From JANYJZ01 sp964523395 (GTDB lineage Bacteria > Bacteroidota > Ignavibacteria > UBA10030 > SZUA-254): a stretch of 64,000 nucleotides of DNA. The DNA lies in contig CAZFXS010000002.1 of assembly GCA_964523395.1 (NCBI GenBank), positions 186,001 through 250,000 on the forward strand. Direction: 5' to 3'. Below the pieces are notes generated by a model. It saw nothing but the letters and a program-made list of their open reading frames with translations, searched no databases and was not told the origin of the DNA. A program made the position numbers and the translations under genes. This document shows, one piece after another, positions 17,868 to 25,731 of the stretch. Within the stretch, counting starts at the first letter, position 1; each line of letters begins with the position of its first letter.

Positions 17868-18200
17868 TTACTTCTTCATCTCATCTTTCTTTTCCGTCTT
17901 CAGCATGGCCTTCACTTCTTTTTCGGAAGGCGACATGTTGTGATGATGCTTGATATGTTTCATGGCGGCTTCGGTGAGCTCTTTTTCGTCGCGGCTTTTC
18001 ATCATAAAACCGCATGCGTCGTCGCAAGAAAAGGATTTGACATCACCCATCGACATCTCTTTTTCCGGCTTCTTATCCATCTTCATCATTTCCGCCTTGC
18101 CCTCTTTTTTCACTTCCTTCTGTTCTTTATCCTGTGCCATAAGCGGAAGCGAGAGCAGGAACGCTGCCGCCAGCATCAGTACAACGATTCGTGTAACCAT
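17868..18200 (-). CDS. Secreted Lys/Glu/Met-rich protein with DUF1059-like domain
   Basis: A 110-residue protein with a signal peptide (1-22, 'LPLMAQ'), a charged Lys/Glu/Met-rich linker and a C-terminal domain of about 50 residues. That domain contains 'KSFSCDDACGFMMKSRDE' and 'HIKHHHNM', matching the DUF1059 pattern of one Cys region followed by a His-rich helix. Its function is unknown; the Cys, Met and His content would suit metal binding. DUF1059 proteins are usually cytoplasmic and about 55 residues, so this exported, linker-extended form is unusual. A clear terminator follows. Confidence 0.72.
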   Translation of the reverse strand: MVTRIVVLMLAAAFLLSLPLMAQDKEQKEVKKEGKAEMMKMDKKPEKEMSMGDVKSFSCDDACGFMMKSRDEKELTEAAMKHIKHHHNMSPSEKEVKAMLKTEKKDEMKK

Positions 18201-18343
18201 AACGATACTCCTTTCGTGAATAGTGGTATACCACCAGCTGTTATTTACCCTCCCGGCGCTAAAGAACGCTTGTTCAGGTAATCAAAGTACGTAATGAACC
18301 GCTGTTGCGGATTGCGGGGTGTGAGAGAAATGTTTGAGTGTAT

Positions 18344-18820
18344 TTACCGGACGACGAGCACCTGGCAGGGAGCCTTTCGGACCACTTTCTCGGCTGTACT
18401 GCCGAACAGGATATGCTCAACCCCGGTGTGACCGTGAGTAGCAATTACGATAAGATCGGCTTTTTCCTCTTCCGCGGTTTTAATGATTTCCAGAAACGGT
18501 TTGCCGCTCCGGATCATCGTCCGCGCAGGAACAGCGCCATCGATCTGCGACTTGACCAGCTTGTTCAGTTCCGTTTCTCCACGCTCGCTCATCTCGCGCT
18601 CGAGTGAGGGCAACGCTACCTGCCCAAAGCCGAAATCGGCCGGGTAAATAGCTGCCTCAACAACGTAAACGAGAATCAGTTCGGAATTGAATTTTTTGGC
18701 GAGAATGACTGAAGCGCTAAGCGCGTTCTTGGAATAGGCGGAAAAATCTATCGGGACAAGAATCCGCTTGTATTCACTTTGTTCCTTATGTTTCCTTGCG
18801 GGTGAGGATTGACGTGCCAT
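18344..18820 (-). CDS. Universal stress protein (UspA family)
   Basis: A 158-residue single-domain Usp. The N-terminal strand 'KRILVPIDFS' carries the nucleotide-contact Asp, and the C-terminal 'THGHTGVEHILFGSTAEKV' supplies the G-2x-G-9x-G-(S/T) ATP-binding pattern. It is therefore expected to be of the ATP-binding class. A strong AGGAGG site lies 8 bp before the ATG at 18820. The basic N-terminal tail of about 17 residues is an addition to the fold. Confidence 0.93.
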   Translation of the reverse strand: MARQSSPARKHKEQSEYKRILVPIDFSAYSKNALSASVILAKKFNSELILVYVVEAAIYPADFGFGQVALPSLEREMSERGETELNKLVKSQIDGAVPARTMIRSGKPFLEIIKTAEEEKADLIVIATHGHTGVEHILFGSTAEKVVRKAPCQVLVVR

Positions 18821-18911
18821 AACGTTTCCTCCTGTGATGTTCTGAGGTTAAGGTGTAAAAATTCAAGACAAAAAGCAATCCCTCCCTGTTCTCTCTGCTT
18901 CAGCGGTATTA

Positions 18912-18933
18912 TTTCACCGCAGAGAGCACAGAG
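18912..18933. repeat. Dispersed CACCGCAGAG repeat, first copy
   Basis: TTTCACCGCAGAGAGCACAGAG between uspA and ilvE closely matches the reverse complement of the outer arm at 47388-47408, indicating a dispersed intergenic repeat family. Confidence 0.6.
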
Positions 18934-18940
18934 TTACAAA

Positions 18941-19867
18941 TCAATCGTTAAACACAAATTTGAGCCATCCGTGCGTATCGTTGCCATTATGGACTGTATC
19001 GAAGAAGCGTTTCTGCACTTCCTTGGTAATCGGTCCCGGCGTGCCGTCGCCCACTTTCAATCCGTTAACCGTACGTATTGGCGTGATTTCCGCTGCGGTA
19101 CCGGTAAAGAATAGTTCGTCGGCAATGTTGAGCATCTCGCGCGCGACAGTTACTTCCTGCACGCGGTAGCCGATTTCTTTCAGGATGGTCATAACCGATG
19201 AACGCGTCACGCCGGCAAGAATGCTCGAGGTAAACGGCGGCGTGTAGATGTCACGGTTCTTCACCATAAAAATATTTTCGCCGCTTCCCTCGCTGACATA
19301 TCCGTGCACGTCGAGCGCGATGCCTTCGGTAAAGCCGGCTTTGACCGCCTCGATTTTTATCAGCTGGGCGTTAAGATAATTGCCGCCGGCTTTCGCTATG
19401 GTTGGCAACGTGTTCGGCGCCGGGCGCGTCCATGACGAAACGCAGACATCGATGCCGTTCGTCAGCGCTTCTTTGCCGAGGTATGTTCCCCATTCCCAAA
19501 CCGCAATGGCCACGTCAACAGGATTATTCAGCGGATTCACGCCGACATCACCATACCCGCGATACACGATCGGGCGAATATAACACGACTTCATATTGTT
19601 AACACGAATCGTTTCCAATATCGCGTCTTCGAGCTGTTGCTTTGTGTACGGAACTTCCGCGTGATAAATTTTTACCGAATCATACAACCGCTCGAGGTGT
19701 TTATCGAGGCGGAAAATCGCCGGGCCCTTTTTCGTATTATAGCACCGGATTCCTTCAAACCAGCTGGAGCCGTAATGCACGACATGCGACAGCACATGAA
19801 TCTTGGCGTCTGTCCAGTCAACGAGTTTTCCGTTCATCCATATTTTCGCCACAGGAGTAATAGGCAT
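18941..19867 (-). CDS. ilvE: Branched-chain amino acid aminotransferase
   Basis: A 308-residue fold type IV PLP aminotransferase that interconverts Leu, Ile and Val with their 2-oxoacids using glutamate/2-oxoglutarate. Key sequences are 'HYGSSWFEGIR' at 31-41, the PLP-binding Lys159 in 'PTIAKAGGNYL', 'EGSGENIF' near 195 and 'FFTGTAAEITPI' near 255. GGAG precedes the ATG. It starts 16 bp after the GNAT-fold gene and is probably co-transcribed with it and spt. The branched 2-oxoacids it makes are precursors of iso-branched fatty acids, which Bacteroidota use in sphingoid bases; that link is inference. Confidence 0.95.
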   Translation of the reverse strand: MPITPVAKIWMNGKLVDWTDAKIHVLSHVVHYGSSWFEGIRCYNTKKGPAIFRLDKHLERLYDSVKIYHAEVPYTKQQLEDAILETIRVNNMKSCYIRPIVYRGYGDVGVNPLNNPVDVAIAVWEWGTYLGKEALTNGIDVCVSSWTRPAPNTLPTIAKAGGNYLNAQLIKIEAVKAGFTEGIALDVHGYVSEGSGENIFMVKNRDIYTPPFTSSILAGVTRSSVMTILKEIGYRVQEVTVAREMLNIADELFFTGTAAEITPIRTVNGLKVGDGTPGPITKEVQKRFFDTVHNGNDTHGWLKFVFND

Positions 19868-19883
19868 GAGATTCTCCTTCCGT

Positions 19884-21002
19884 TCAGAGTTCAGTTTCGT
19901 AGATACGGTACGTTTTATACCGTTTGCCGTTCATAAATTCAGCCGCACGATTCATCATCACGTTATCTTCCAGCACCCATCCTGCTTCTCCGAACGGGTA
20001 GCCGTTTTCAATTCCGCGTTTTCCTGTTTCATATAACAGTAACGTCCCCGCACCGGTCTTTGTCCGTTCAGGAACAACGCCGAGCACAATAATTCTCACA
20101 AGGTTAATTTGTTTCTTGCGGAGAAACAAATGAAGAAGTCCCGGAAGAAGTTTTCCCTTCTTGTTATATTTTAATGCCATATTCAGATCGGGAAGAGAAA
20201 GGGAAAAGCCGACCGGTTCGCCGTTAAACTCCGCGATAAGAACAAGTTCAGGGACAACAACAGGCTTCAGGTCTTTGGCAAGCGCGTCGAATTCCGCATT
20301 GGTCATCGGCACCGCGCCCCAGTTATATTGCCATGCTCTGTTATAGAGATCTTTAATCAGCTGAACTTCAGCCTTAAAGTTCTTCATGTCTATCGTGCGG
20401 ATAGTCAGCCCTTCGCGTTGACGCACAAGTTCGGCGACACGCACAAACTTTTCACTGAATACATTTTCTTCCGCGACAAGATATGAATATAAATCTTTGA
20501 TTTTACGAAGACCGGCAGATTCAATCAACCGGATGTAATAGGAAGGATTGTACGGCATTAACACCACGGGAGGTTTATCAAACCCATCCACAAGCAAACC
20601 GTATTCGTCGTTTACCGATGGTGTCGCAGGACCGCGCATTGCATTCATGCCGCGTTCTTTCAGCCACGAACGTGCAGTTTGGAACAGCGCATCGGCAACC
20701 GACTGGTCATCGATACATTCGAAAAATCCAAAGAACCCTATGTTATCTTTATGTTCCTTGTTGTGGTTATAATTGATAATCGCGCCGATGCGGCCGACAA
20801 TTTTTCCGTCTCTTCTTGCGAGAAAAAATTCAGCTTCCGCATGCTGATAGAACGGGTTGTTCTTCTTGTCCATCAGTTTTCGCCGGTCCATTAACAGCGG
20901 AGGAACCCACTGCGGAGTATTCTGATAAATACTCCACGCAAACTTAATGAACGCTTCAGTTTCTTGTTTAGATGAAACGGGAAGAATGCTTAATGAAGCC
21001 AT
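19884..21002 (-). CDS. GNAT-fold acyltransferase; candidate bacterial ceramide synthase
   Basis: A 372-residue protein of a widespread uncharacterised GNAT-like family. Recognisable blocks are 'PQWVPPLLMDRR' near 31-42, 'GRIGAIINYNHN' near 70-81, 'GFFGFFE', 'MRGPATPSVNDEYGLL' and 'MPYNPSYY'. The C-terminal half carries the acyl-CoA-binding GNAT region. A GNAT-type enzyme has been reported as the ceramide synthase in bacterial sphingolipid synthesis (Caulobacter), which acylates the sphingoid base. Location 99 bp after serine palmitoyltransferase on the same strand supports that role here. Homologues also occur in organisms that may lack sphingolipids, so the function is a hypothesis. Confidence 0.68.
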   Translation of the reverse strand: MASLSILPVSSKQETEAFIKFAWSIYQNTPQWVPPLLMDRRKLMDKKNNPFYQHAEAEFFLARRDGKIVGRIGAIINYNHNKEHKDNIGFFGFFECIDDQSVADALFQTARSWLKERGMNAMRGPATPSVNDEYGLLVDGFDKPPVVLMPYNPSYYIRLIESAGLRKIKDLYSYLVAEENVFSEKFVRVAELVRQREGLTIRTIDMKNFKAEVQLIKDLYNRAWQYNWGAVPMTNAEFDALAKDLKPVVVPELVLIAEFNGEPVGFSLSLPDLNMALKYNKKGKLLPGLLHLFLRKKQINLVRIIVLGVVPERTKTGAGTLLLYETGKRGIENGYPFGEAGWVLEDNVMMNRAAEFMNGKRYKTYRIYETEL

Positions 21003-21101
21003 AAGGCAGAATGAACTTGCGAAGTACGAATGTGTGGTCGCAACATAAATCCAACATAGTTACAACGGAGAGTACTGTACGTTGATGACACAGGGTCATC
21101 A

Positions 21102-22352
21102 TCAAATAATGCCGAGCTTTTTCCCGGTAGAAGCAAATAATTCAAGAATCCGGTCGAGATGCACATCTTCGTGCGCCGACATGTAACTTGTGCGCATCAT
21201 CTGCATGCCGGGAGGAACGCCGGGGCTGATAAACGCGTTCACGAACACGCCGGCATCGAACAACGCGCGCCAGAACTGGAACGCGAGCATATCGTCACCA
21301 ACAATAACTGGAACAACTGCGGACTGCCCTTCAATAATTTTGAATCCGAGCTGTTTAAAGCTTGAACGCATTTTGTTCGCGTTGCGGATCAGGCGATCGA
21401 TGCGTTCAGGTTCACGCTCAAGAATATCCAATGCAGCTAACGCCGCGGCAACAGATGCCGGTGTCGGGCTCGCGCTGAAAATCAACGCCGGAGAATGATG
21501 TTTTAGATAATTGATGATACGTTCTTCACCGACAACAAATCCGCCAAGCGAAGCGAACGTTTTGCTGAATGTCCCCATCGTCATGTCGACCTGATCTTCA
21601 AGACCAAAATGACTTGCCGCCCCTCTACCGCCCTTTCCAATCACGCCCACGGCATGGGCATCGTCCACAAGAATCCGGGCATTATACTTCTTCGCAATCG
21701 CAACCAGGTTCGGAAGGTCAACAATTTCACCGGTCGTACTGAAGACACCGTCTGTAACAATAAGTTTACCTGTATGAAGCGGCAGTTTCGATATTACCCG
21801 CTCTAAATCCGCCATGTCATTATGTTTATAGCGGACAAAGTCAGCGAACATTCCCTTCGCCATCATGTATCCTGCTACGATACAGGCATGGTTATCCTTA
21901 TCTGTTACAAGATATTCGCCGCGTTGAACAAGTGTCGGGATAATTCCCTGAGCCGTCTGATAGCCGGTGCTGAAGAGAAGACACGCTTCTTTTCCCATAT
22001 ACTTCGCGAGACGGGCTTCAAGCTCATAATGCAGATCCAGCGTTCCGGTCAAATAGCGTGAACCGGAACATCCTGTTCCGTATTTTTCAATTGCTTTAAT
22101 CGCAGCTTCTTTTACTTTCGGATGGGCTGTCAGTCCGAGATAATTATTCGAACCGGCCATGATAACTTTTTTGCCTTCAATCTGAACGACAGGGCCTTCG
22201 TTTTCCTCAATTGCTCTGAAGTAAGGATAAAATCCTGCCGCTTTTACTTCATCGGCGCGTGTAAAATCATAGCACTTTTGAAATAAATCGGTCGTTTCTT
22301 TTGAAGTTTCAGTGGCAGGTGCTTTAGTGTGTGTACCGACAGGTTGACTCAT
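21102..22352 (-). CDS. spt: Serine palmitoyltransferase (alpha-oxoamine synthase)
   Basis: A 416-residue PLP enzyme that condenses L-serine with palmitoyl-CoA (or a branched acyl-CoA) to 3-ketosphinganine. Characteristic sequences are 'YPYFRAIEENEG', 'GSNNYLGLTAHPKV', 'GTGCSGSRYLTGT', 'DDAHAVGVIGKGGRG' and the PLP-lysine segment 'GTFSKTFASLGG'. The N-terminal block 'LFQKCYDFTRADEVKAAG' followed by the 'YFR' motif is typical of Bacteroidota serine palmitoyltransferase rather than of Kbl or BioF. It stands first in a minus-strand run with the GNAT-fold gene and ilvE and is divergent from an epimerase-type reductase. Confidence 0.87.
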   Translation of the reverse strand: MSQPVGTHTKAPATETSKETTDLFQKCYDFTRADEVKAAGFYPYFRAIEENEGPVVQIEGKKVIMAGSNNYLGLTAHPKVKEAAIKAIEKYGTGCSGSRYLTGTLDLHYELEARLAKYMGKEACLLFSTGYQTAQGIIPTLVQRGEYLVTDKDNHACIVAGYMMAKGMFADFVRYKHNDMADLERVISKLPLHTGKLIVTDGVFSTTGEIVDLPNLVAIAKKYNARILVDDAHAVGVIGKGGRGAASHFGLEDQVDMTMGTFSKTFASLGGFVVGEERIINYLKHHSPALIFSASPTPASVAAALAALDILEREPERIDRLIRNANKMRSSFKQLGFKIIEGQSAVVPVIVGDDMLAFQFWRALFDAGVFVNAFISPGVPPGMQMMRTSYMSAHEDVHLDRILELFASTGKKLGII

Positions 22353-22539
22353 AGTATCCTAATTGAATTTGACATTGAAGCGCTGAATAATTCGGTTAAA
22401 TCTCTCTTCATTCAACGGTCAATGCGCAAAATCAGCGGGTTGAATGTAAAATTTTTTTTCAATATACTTCATTACCGTCTAAAAGTCAATTAATGACCCG
22501 AAGCAGCACCCTTTCAATTATTGCTTTTCTGAAGTTTTC

Positions 22540-23523
22540 ATGCGAATTCTGATTACCGGCGCGACCGGCTTCATTGGAAGCCATCTTGCCGAAACACTGC
22601 ACGCGCAGGGACACCAACTGCGGTGCCTTGTCCGGAAATCATCGAACCTTGTCTGGATCAAACATCTCCCCATTGAATATGTCTACGGAGACCTTTTCGA
22701 TTTATCCGTGCTTCAATCCGCGGTGAAGGAAGTCGATATGGTGTATCACCTAGCGGGAATGACTAAAGCAAAGACGAAAGAGGAATACGTACAGGGAAAT
22801 CATATCGCTACAAAGAATTTGTTGGATGCTGTCCTGGCAGTTCAACCGAATCTCAAACGCTTCGTACACGTCAGCACGCAGGCGGCGGTGGGACCAAGCG
22901 CCGGCAACACGCCAATCGACGAACGGACACCGTTTCATCCTATTACAACATACGGGGTAACGAAGATGGAAGCGGAAAAAGAATGCCTTTCGCGCATGAA
23001 CAAACTGCCGATTACCATTACCAGACCCCCTGCGGTGTACGGTCCCCGAGACAAAGATGTGTTCGAATTCTTCAACGCTATGAATAAGGGATTGCAAGCG
23101 ATGATAGGCTTTAACAATAAAGAAGTAAGCCTGATTCATGTGAAAGATCTTGTCGATGGAATTATTCTGGCGGGAGAACATCCTGCCGCAATCGGACAGA
23201 CATATTTTATTTCCAGCGAACGATTCTATAATTGGAAAGAAGTGGGAGAAATCACTGCCCGCGTTATGGGCAAGAAAGCGTTGCGGTTGCGCATCCCGGA
23301 ATTCGGCGTCTATATTATTGCCACGTTTTCAGAGCTTGCGGGATTGTTCAGCAAAAAACCGGTATTACTGAACTTCGAAAAGGCGCGTGATATTGTCCAG
23401 GATGCGTGGACATGCTCAATCGTGAAAGCAAAAACCGAACTCGGCTTTAAGGAAAAGTTGACATTGGAAGACGGCATCCGTCAGACAATCGAGTGGTACC
23501 GCCAACACGGCTGGTTGAAATAG
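22540..23523 (+). CDS. NAD(P)-dependent epimerase/dehydratase-family reductase; candidate ceramide reductase
   Basis: A 327-residue extended short-chain dehydrogenase with the Rossmann motif GATGFIG at 7-13, 'YHLAG' near 69-73 and catalytic Tyr138-xxx-Lys142. A CerR-type enzyme of this family reduces the 3-keto group in bacterial ceramide synthesis. Divergent placement 187 bp from serine palmitoyltransferase makes that the leading hypothesis. Sugar-nucleotide or sterol-type dehydrogenase activity cannot be excluded from sequence. It is followed 15 bp later by a membrane phosphoesterase. Confidence 0.72.
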   Translation: MRILITGATGFIGSHLAETLHAQGHQLRCLVRKSSNLVWIKHLPIEYVYGDLFDLSVLQSAVKEVDMVYHLAGMTKAKTKEEYVQGNHIATKNLLDAVLAVQPNLKRFVHVSTQAAVGPSAGNTPIDERTPFHPITTYGVTKMEAEKECLSRMNKLPITITRPPAVYGPRDKDVFEFFNAMNKGLQAMIGFNNKEVSLIHVKDLVDGIILAGEHPAAIGQTYFISSERFYNWKEVGEITARVMGKKALRLRIPEFGVYIIATFSELAGLFSKKPVLLNFEKARDIVQDAWTCSIVKAKTELGFKEKLTLEDGIRQTIEWYRQHGWLK

Positions 23524-23538
23524 AAACGGATTGTTCTG

Positions 23539-24741
23539 ATGAATTACGTTCTCTGGTTTGTCATCGCATTAAGTATAGTGTTGCTCGGATTTGGGTACAT
23601 CGGCTGGCGCATCATTCATTCTTCTCACCTTGAACGCCCGTGGAATATCGCGGCGTGGGTATTGCTTACCTGTTTGGCTCTTCTCATTCCACTCGCATTT
23701 ATGACCCGTATGAATTGGTCCGGATCCTGGATAAGTTCGGTTTTTGTGTGGGTTGCGTACATCAACATGGGATTCTTTTCTCTTGTCCTGACGTTTCTTC
23801 TCATTAGGGATTTCGGATGGCTGCTATTCGCCGGAGGTGACAAACTTTATTCATTTGCGATTGATTTGTTTCAATCGGGAGAAAAGGTTACAGCCCACTC
23901 CGATCCGGAGCGCCGGAGATTTCTTATCCGGTCAATGAGTGTCGGTATTCTTAGTGTTGCGGGAGCCATGACTGCATACGGATTATTTCAGGCCCGAAGA
24001 AGACCAAGTACGATCGATGTTTCCGTTCCGATTCCGAATTTACACGATGATCTGGTAGGGCTGCGGATTGTCCAGATAACGGATATCCATGCCGGACTTA
24101 CGGTTGACAAGTCATTTGTGGAGACTATTGTTGAACAGGCAAATGAGTTACAGGCGGATATTATAGCGTTCACCGGAGACCTCGTCGATGGTTCCGTGAA
24201 AAACCTCCGTGACACTGTAGCTCCGATGCAAAACCTTCAGGCGCGATACGGAAAGTATTTTATCACGGGAAACCACGAATATTACTCCGGCGCTGCGCCA
24301 TGGGTCGAAGAGGCAAAACGTCTCGGGTTCACCGTGCTTCTGAATGAACACGATGTTCTCAAACTCGGGAACGCTCAATTGTTGTTAGCCGGCGTAACAG
24401 ACTACACCGGCGGAAATTTTCTTGCAAGCCACAAATCGGATCCTGCAAAAGCGGTGATGAACGCGCCGGAGTGCAACGCGAAAATATTGCTTGCCCATCA
24501 GCCGAAAACCCTGCATGCCGCGCTTCCGTTGAATTTCGATTTACAGATTTCCGGGCACACGCATGGCGGACAATTCTTTCCATGGAATCTTGTCGCCGCA
24601 ATCGACCAACCATACATTTCGGGCCTGCATAAACATGAACATATGTGGGTCTACGTCAGCCGCGGGACAGGGTATTGGGGCCCGCCGGTAAGAATTGCGG
24701 CACGCTCGGAGATTACGGTGCTGACGCTTGCGAGGGCGTAG
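23539..24741 (+). CDS. Membrane-anchored metallophosphoesterase (YkuE/YaeI-like)
   Basis: A 400-residue protein. The N-terminal half has about three to four transmembrane helices (first 20, 33-55, 65-90), then 'ERRRFLIRS' with a further hydrophobic segment. A calcineurin-type phosphoesterase domain follows, with D-I-H ('ITDIHAG'), GDLVDG, GNHEYY, 'LAHQPKT' and 'SGHTHGGQ'. The metal ligands are complete. Homologues act on phosphodiesters of lipids or nucleotides at the membrane. Co-transcription with the epimerase-type reductase suggests a lipid-linked substrate, which is inference. The RRxFL sequence resembles a twin-arginine signal but is internal. Confidence 0.85.
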   Translation: MNYVLWFVIALSIVLLGFGYIGWRIIHSSHLERPWNIAAWVLLTCLALLIPLAFMTRMNWSGSWISSVFVWVAYINMGFFSLVLTFLLIRDFGWLLFAGGDKLYSFAIDLFQSGEKVTAHSDPERRRFLIRSMSVGILSVAGAMTAYGLFQARRRPSTIDVSVPIPNLHDDLVGLRIVQITDIHAGLTVDKSFVETIVEQANELQADIIAFTGDLVDGSVKNLRDTVAPMQNLQARYGKYFITGNHEYYSGAAPWVEEAKRLGFTVLLNEHDVLKLGNAQLLLAGVTDYTGGNFLASHKSDPAKAVMNAPECNAKILLAHQPKTLHAALPLNFDLQISGHTHGGQFFPWNLVAAIDQPYISGLHKHEHMWVYVSRGTGYWGPPVRIAARSEITVLTLARA

Positions 24742-24772
24742 TGTTAATAGGCAATCCAGGAGGTTAAATAAA

Positions 24773-24796
24773 AAAGCCTCCAAAACAGGAGGCTTT
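24773..24796. terminator. Hairpin terminator between the phosphoesterase gene and the tRNA remnant
   Basis: GCCTCC (24776-24781) pairs with GGAGGC (24788-24793), with AAA/TTT extending the stem. On the minus strand it is followed by TTTTTTATTT; on the plus strand it can serve the 23539-24741 gene. Confidence 0.8.
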
Positions 24797-24800
24797 CGTT

Positions 24801-24842
24801 GTAGCGGAGACAGTCCGCCTGCGGCGGATTGAACCTGCAGCC
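24801..24842 (-). pseudogene. Degenerate copy of the tRNA-fMet 3' half with an inserted palindrome
   Basis: Positions 24801-24813 and 24829-24842 reproduce the segment 24883-24912 of the initiator tRNA (acceptor 3' strand, T-arm and variable region) with one mismatch. They are interrupted by the palindrome TCCGCCTGCGGCGGA. The 5' half is missing, so it is not a functional tRNA. Like the intact copy, it is followed on the minus strand by a hairpin terminator. Confidence 0.7.
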
Positions 24843-24852
24843 ATATAAAAAG

Positions 24853-24878
24853 AAAAACCTCTTTTGAGGGAGGTTTTT
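24853..24878 (-). terminator. Terminator of tRNA-fMet
   Basis: AAAAACCTC (24853-24861) pairs with GAGGTTTTT (24870-24878). On the minus strand the stem ends in TTTTTCTTTTT just past the tRNA 3' end. Confidence 0.8.
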
Positions 24879-24883
24879 CGCAG

Positions 24884-24956
24884 TAGCGGGGACAGGACTT
24901 GAACCTGCAGCCTTTGGGTTATGAGCCCAACGAGCTACCAATTGCTCCACCCCGCG
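24884..24956 (-). tRNA. Initiator tRNA-fMet (anticodon CAT)
   Basis: 73 nt. The anticodon loop CTCATAA is closed by the GGG/CCC stem pairs diagnostic of initiator tRNA. The first base (C1) faces T72 and is unpaired, another initiator mark. The acceptor GCGGGG pairs with CCCCGC, and the T-loop GGTTCAAGTCC is intact. CCA is not encoded. Confidence 0.93.
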
Positions 24957-25115
24957 ATCATTGTGGGATTAATATAGTAAAATAGCTAACGCAAAGCAAA
25001 CGTGTAACAGCCGGGCACAGTCTCAATTTGACACACTTTTTGCCCGACGCGATGCGATGCTAAATACGGATACCGCAGAGCGATTCCCTGCATGCAACCC
25101 GCTACATCTCACAAA

Positions 25116-25301
25116 TTATTTTTTGAAAACAAATTTCTTCAGTATATCTTCCATAAGGCACCACCTGGTAAAGGACGACTGGACAAGATTAACTCCCACA
25201 AAAACAGCAAACAAGTACCAGCTCGGGTGAACAAAGTATCCCAGACTGACACTTATCAAGACAAATGTTCCCGCGATCGCACGGATAGTTCTTTCAATCA
25301 T
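25116..25301 (-). CDS. DUF2892-family small membrane protein
   Basis: A 61-residue protein with two hydrophobic helices and the family pattern 'IERTIRAIAGTFVLISVSLGYFV' shortened at the N-terminus, followed by 'FVGVNLVQSSFT.WC.ME..LKK'. DUF2892 (YgaP transmembrane-like) proteins are inner-membrane and often occur near rhodanese or thiol genes. Here the neighbours are efflux genes. AAGGAAA lies 5-10 bp before the ATG. Role unknown. Confidence 0.85.
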   Translation of the reverse strand: MIERTIRAIAGTFVLISVSLGYFVHPSWYLFAVFVGVNLVQSSFTRWCLMEDILKKFVFKK

Positions 25302-25365
25302 ATCATTTCCTTTTTCAAGTTTGAGGTATTTACTAAAAGCCGAATTCAGTGATGCAGCAGTTCAA

Positions 25366-25671
25366 TTATGCTTGATCGTCAACATGAAGTTGAAACGCGT
25401 GAATGGGGTTTGCGAGATGTTCTTTTTTATTTACAGCCCGGATGCCTTCCAGCAGTTCGGCAGACTTTTGATCATCAATAAAAGCAAACACGAGATGTGA
25501 AACTACACCATCCGGCCGTGACACAAACCAATTGCCTGCACCACCCGCACTTTCACTATGTTTCATGCCCTCAATCGGAGCCTCGCTGTAAATATCCACA
25601 TGATGTCGTCTAAACAGGTTCCGCAAGATTACAGCGTGTTCCTCTATACTCAATGCAACAATTAACTTCAT
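25366..25671 (-). CDS. Small protein linked to the RND efflux operon, function unknown
   Basis: A 101-residue protein with an alternating strand-helix pattern ('MKLIVALSIEEHAVILRNLFRRHHVDIYSE', here described only in part) that would suit a ferredoxin-like, PII/DUF3240-type fold. No metal or nucleotide motif is certain. It follows the RND permease gene on the same strand by 60 bp. Small ferredoxin-fold proteins are known beside RND metal exporters, so a regulatory or metal-sensing role is possible but unproven. Confidence 0.6.
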   Translation of the reverse strand: MKLIVALSIEEHAVILRNLFRRHHVDIYSEAPIEGMKHSESAGGAGNWFVSRPDGVVSHLVFAFIDDQKSAELLEGIRAVNKKEHLANPIHAFQLHVDDQA

Positions 25672-25731
25672 CGTTTATTCTTTCATATAAGCCAAAAATG
25701 AATGCCATCCAGAAAAAGTTACTGCACTTGC

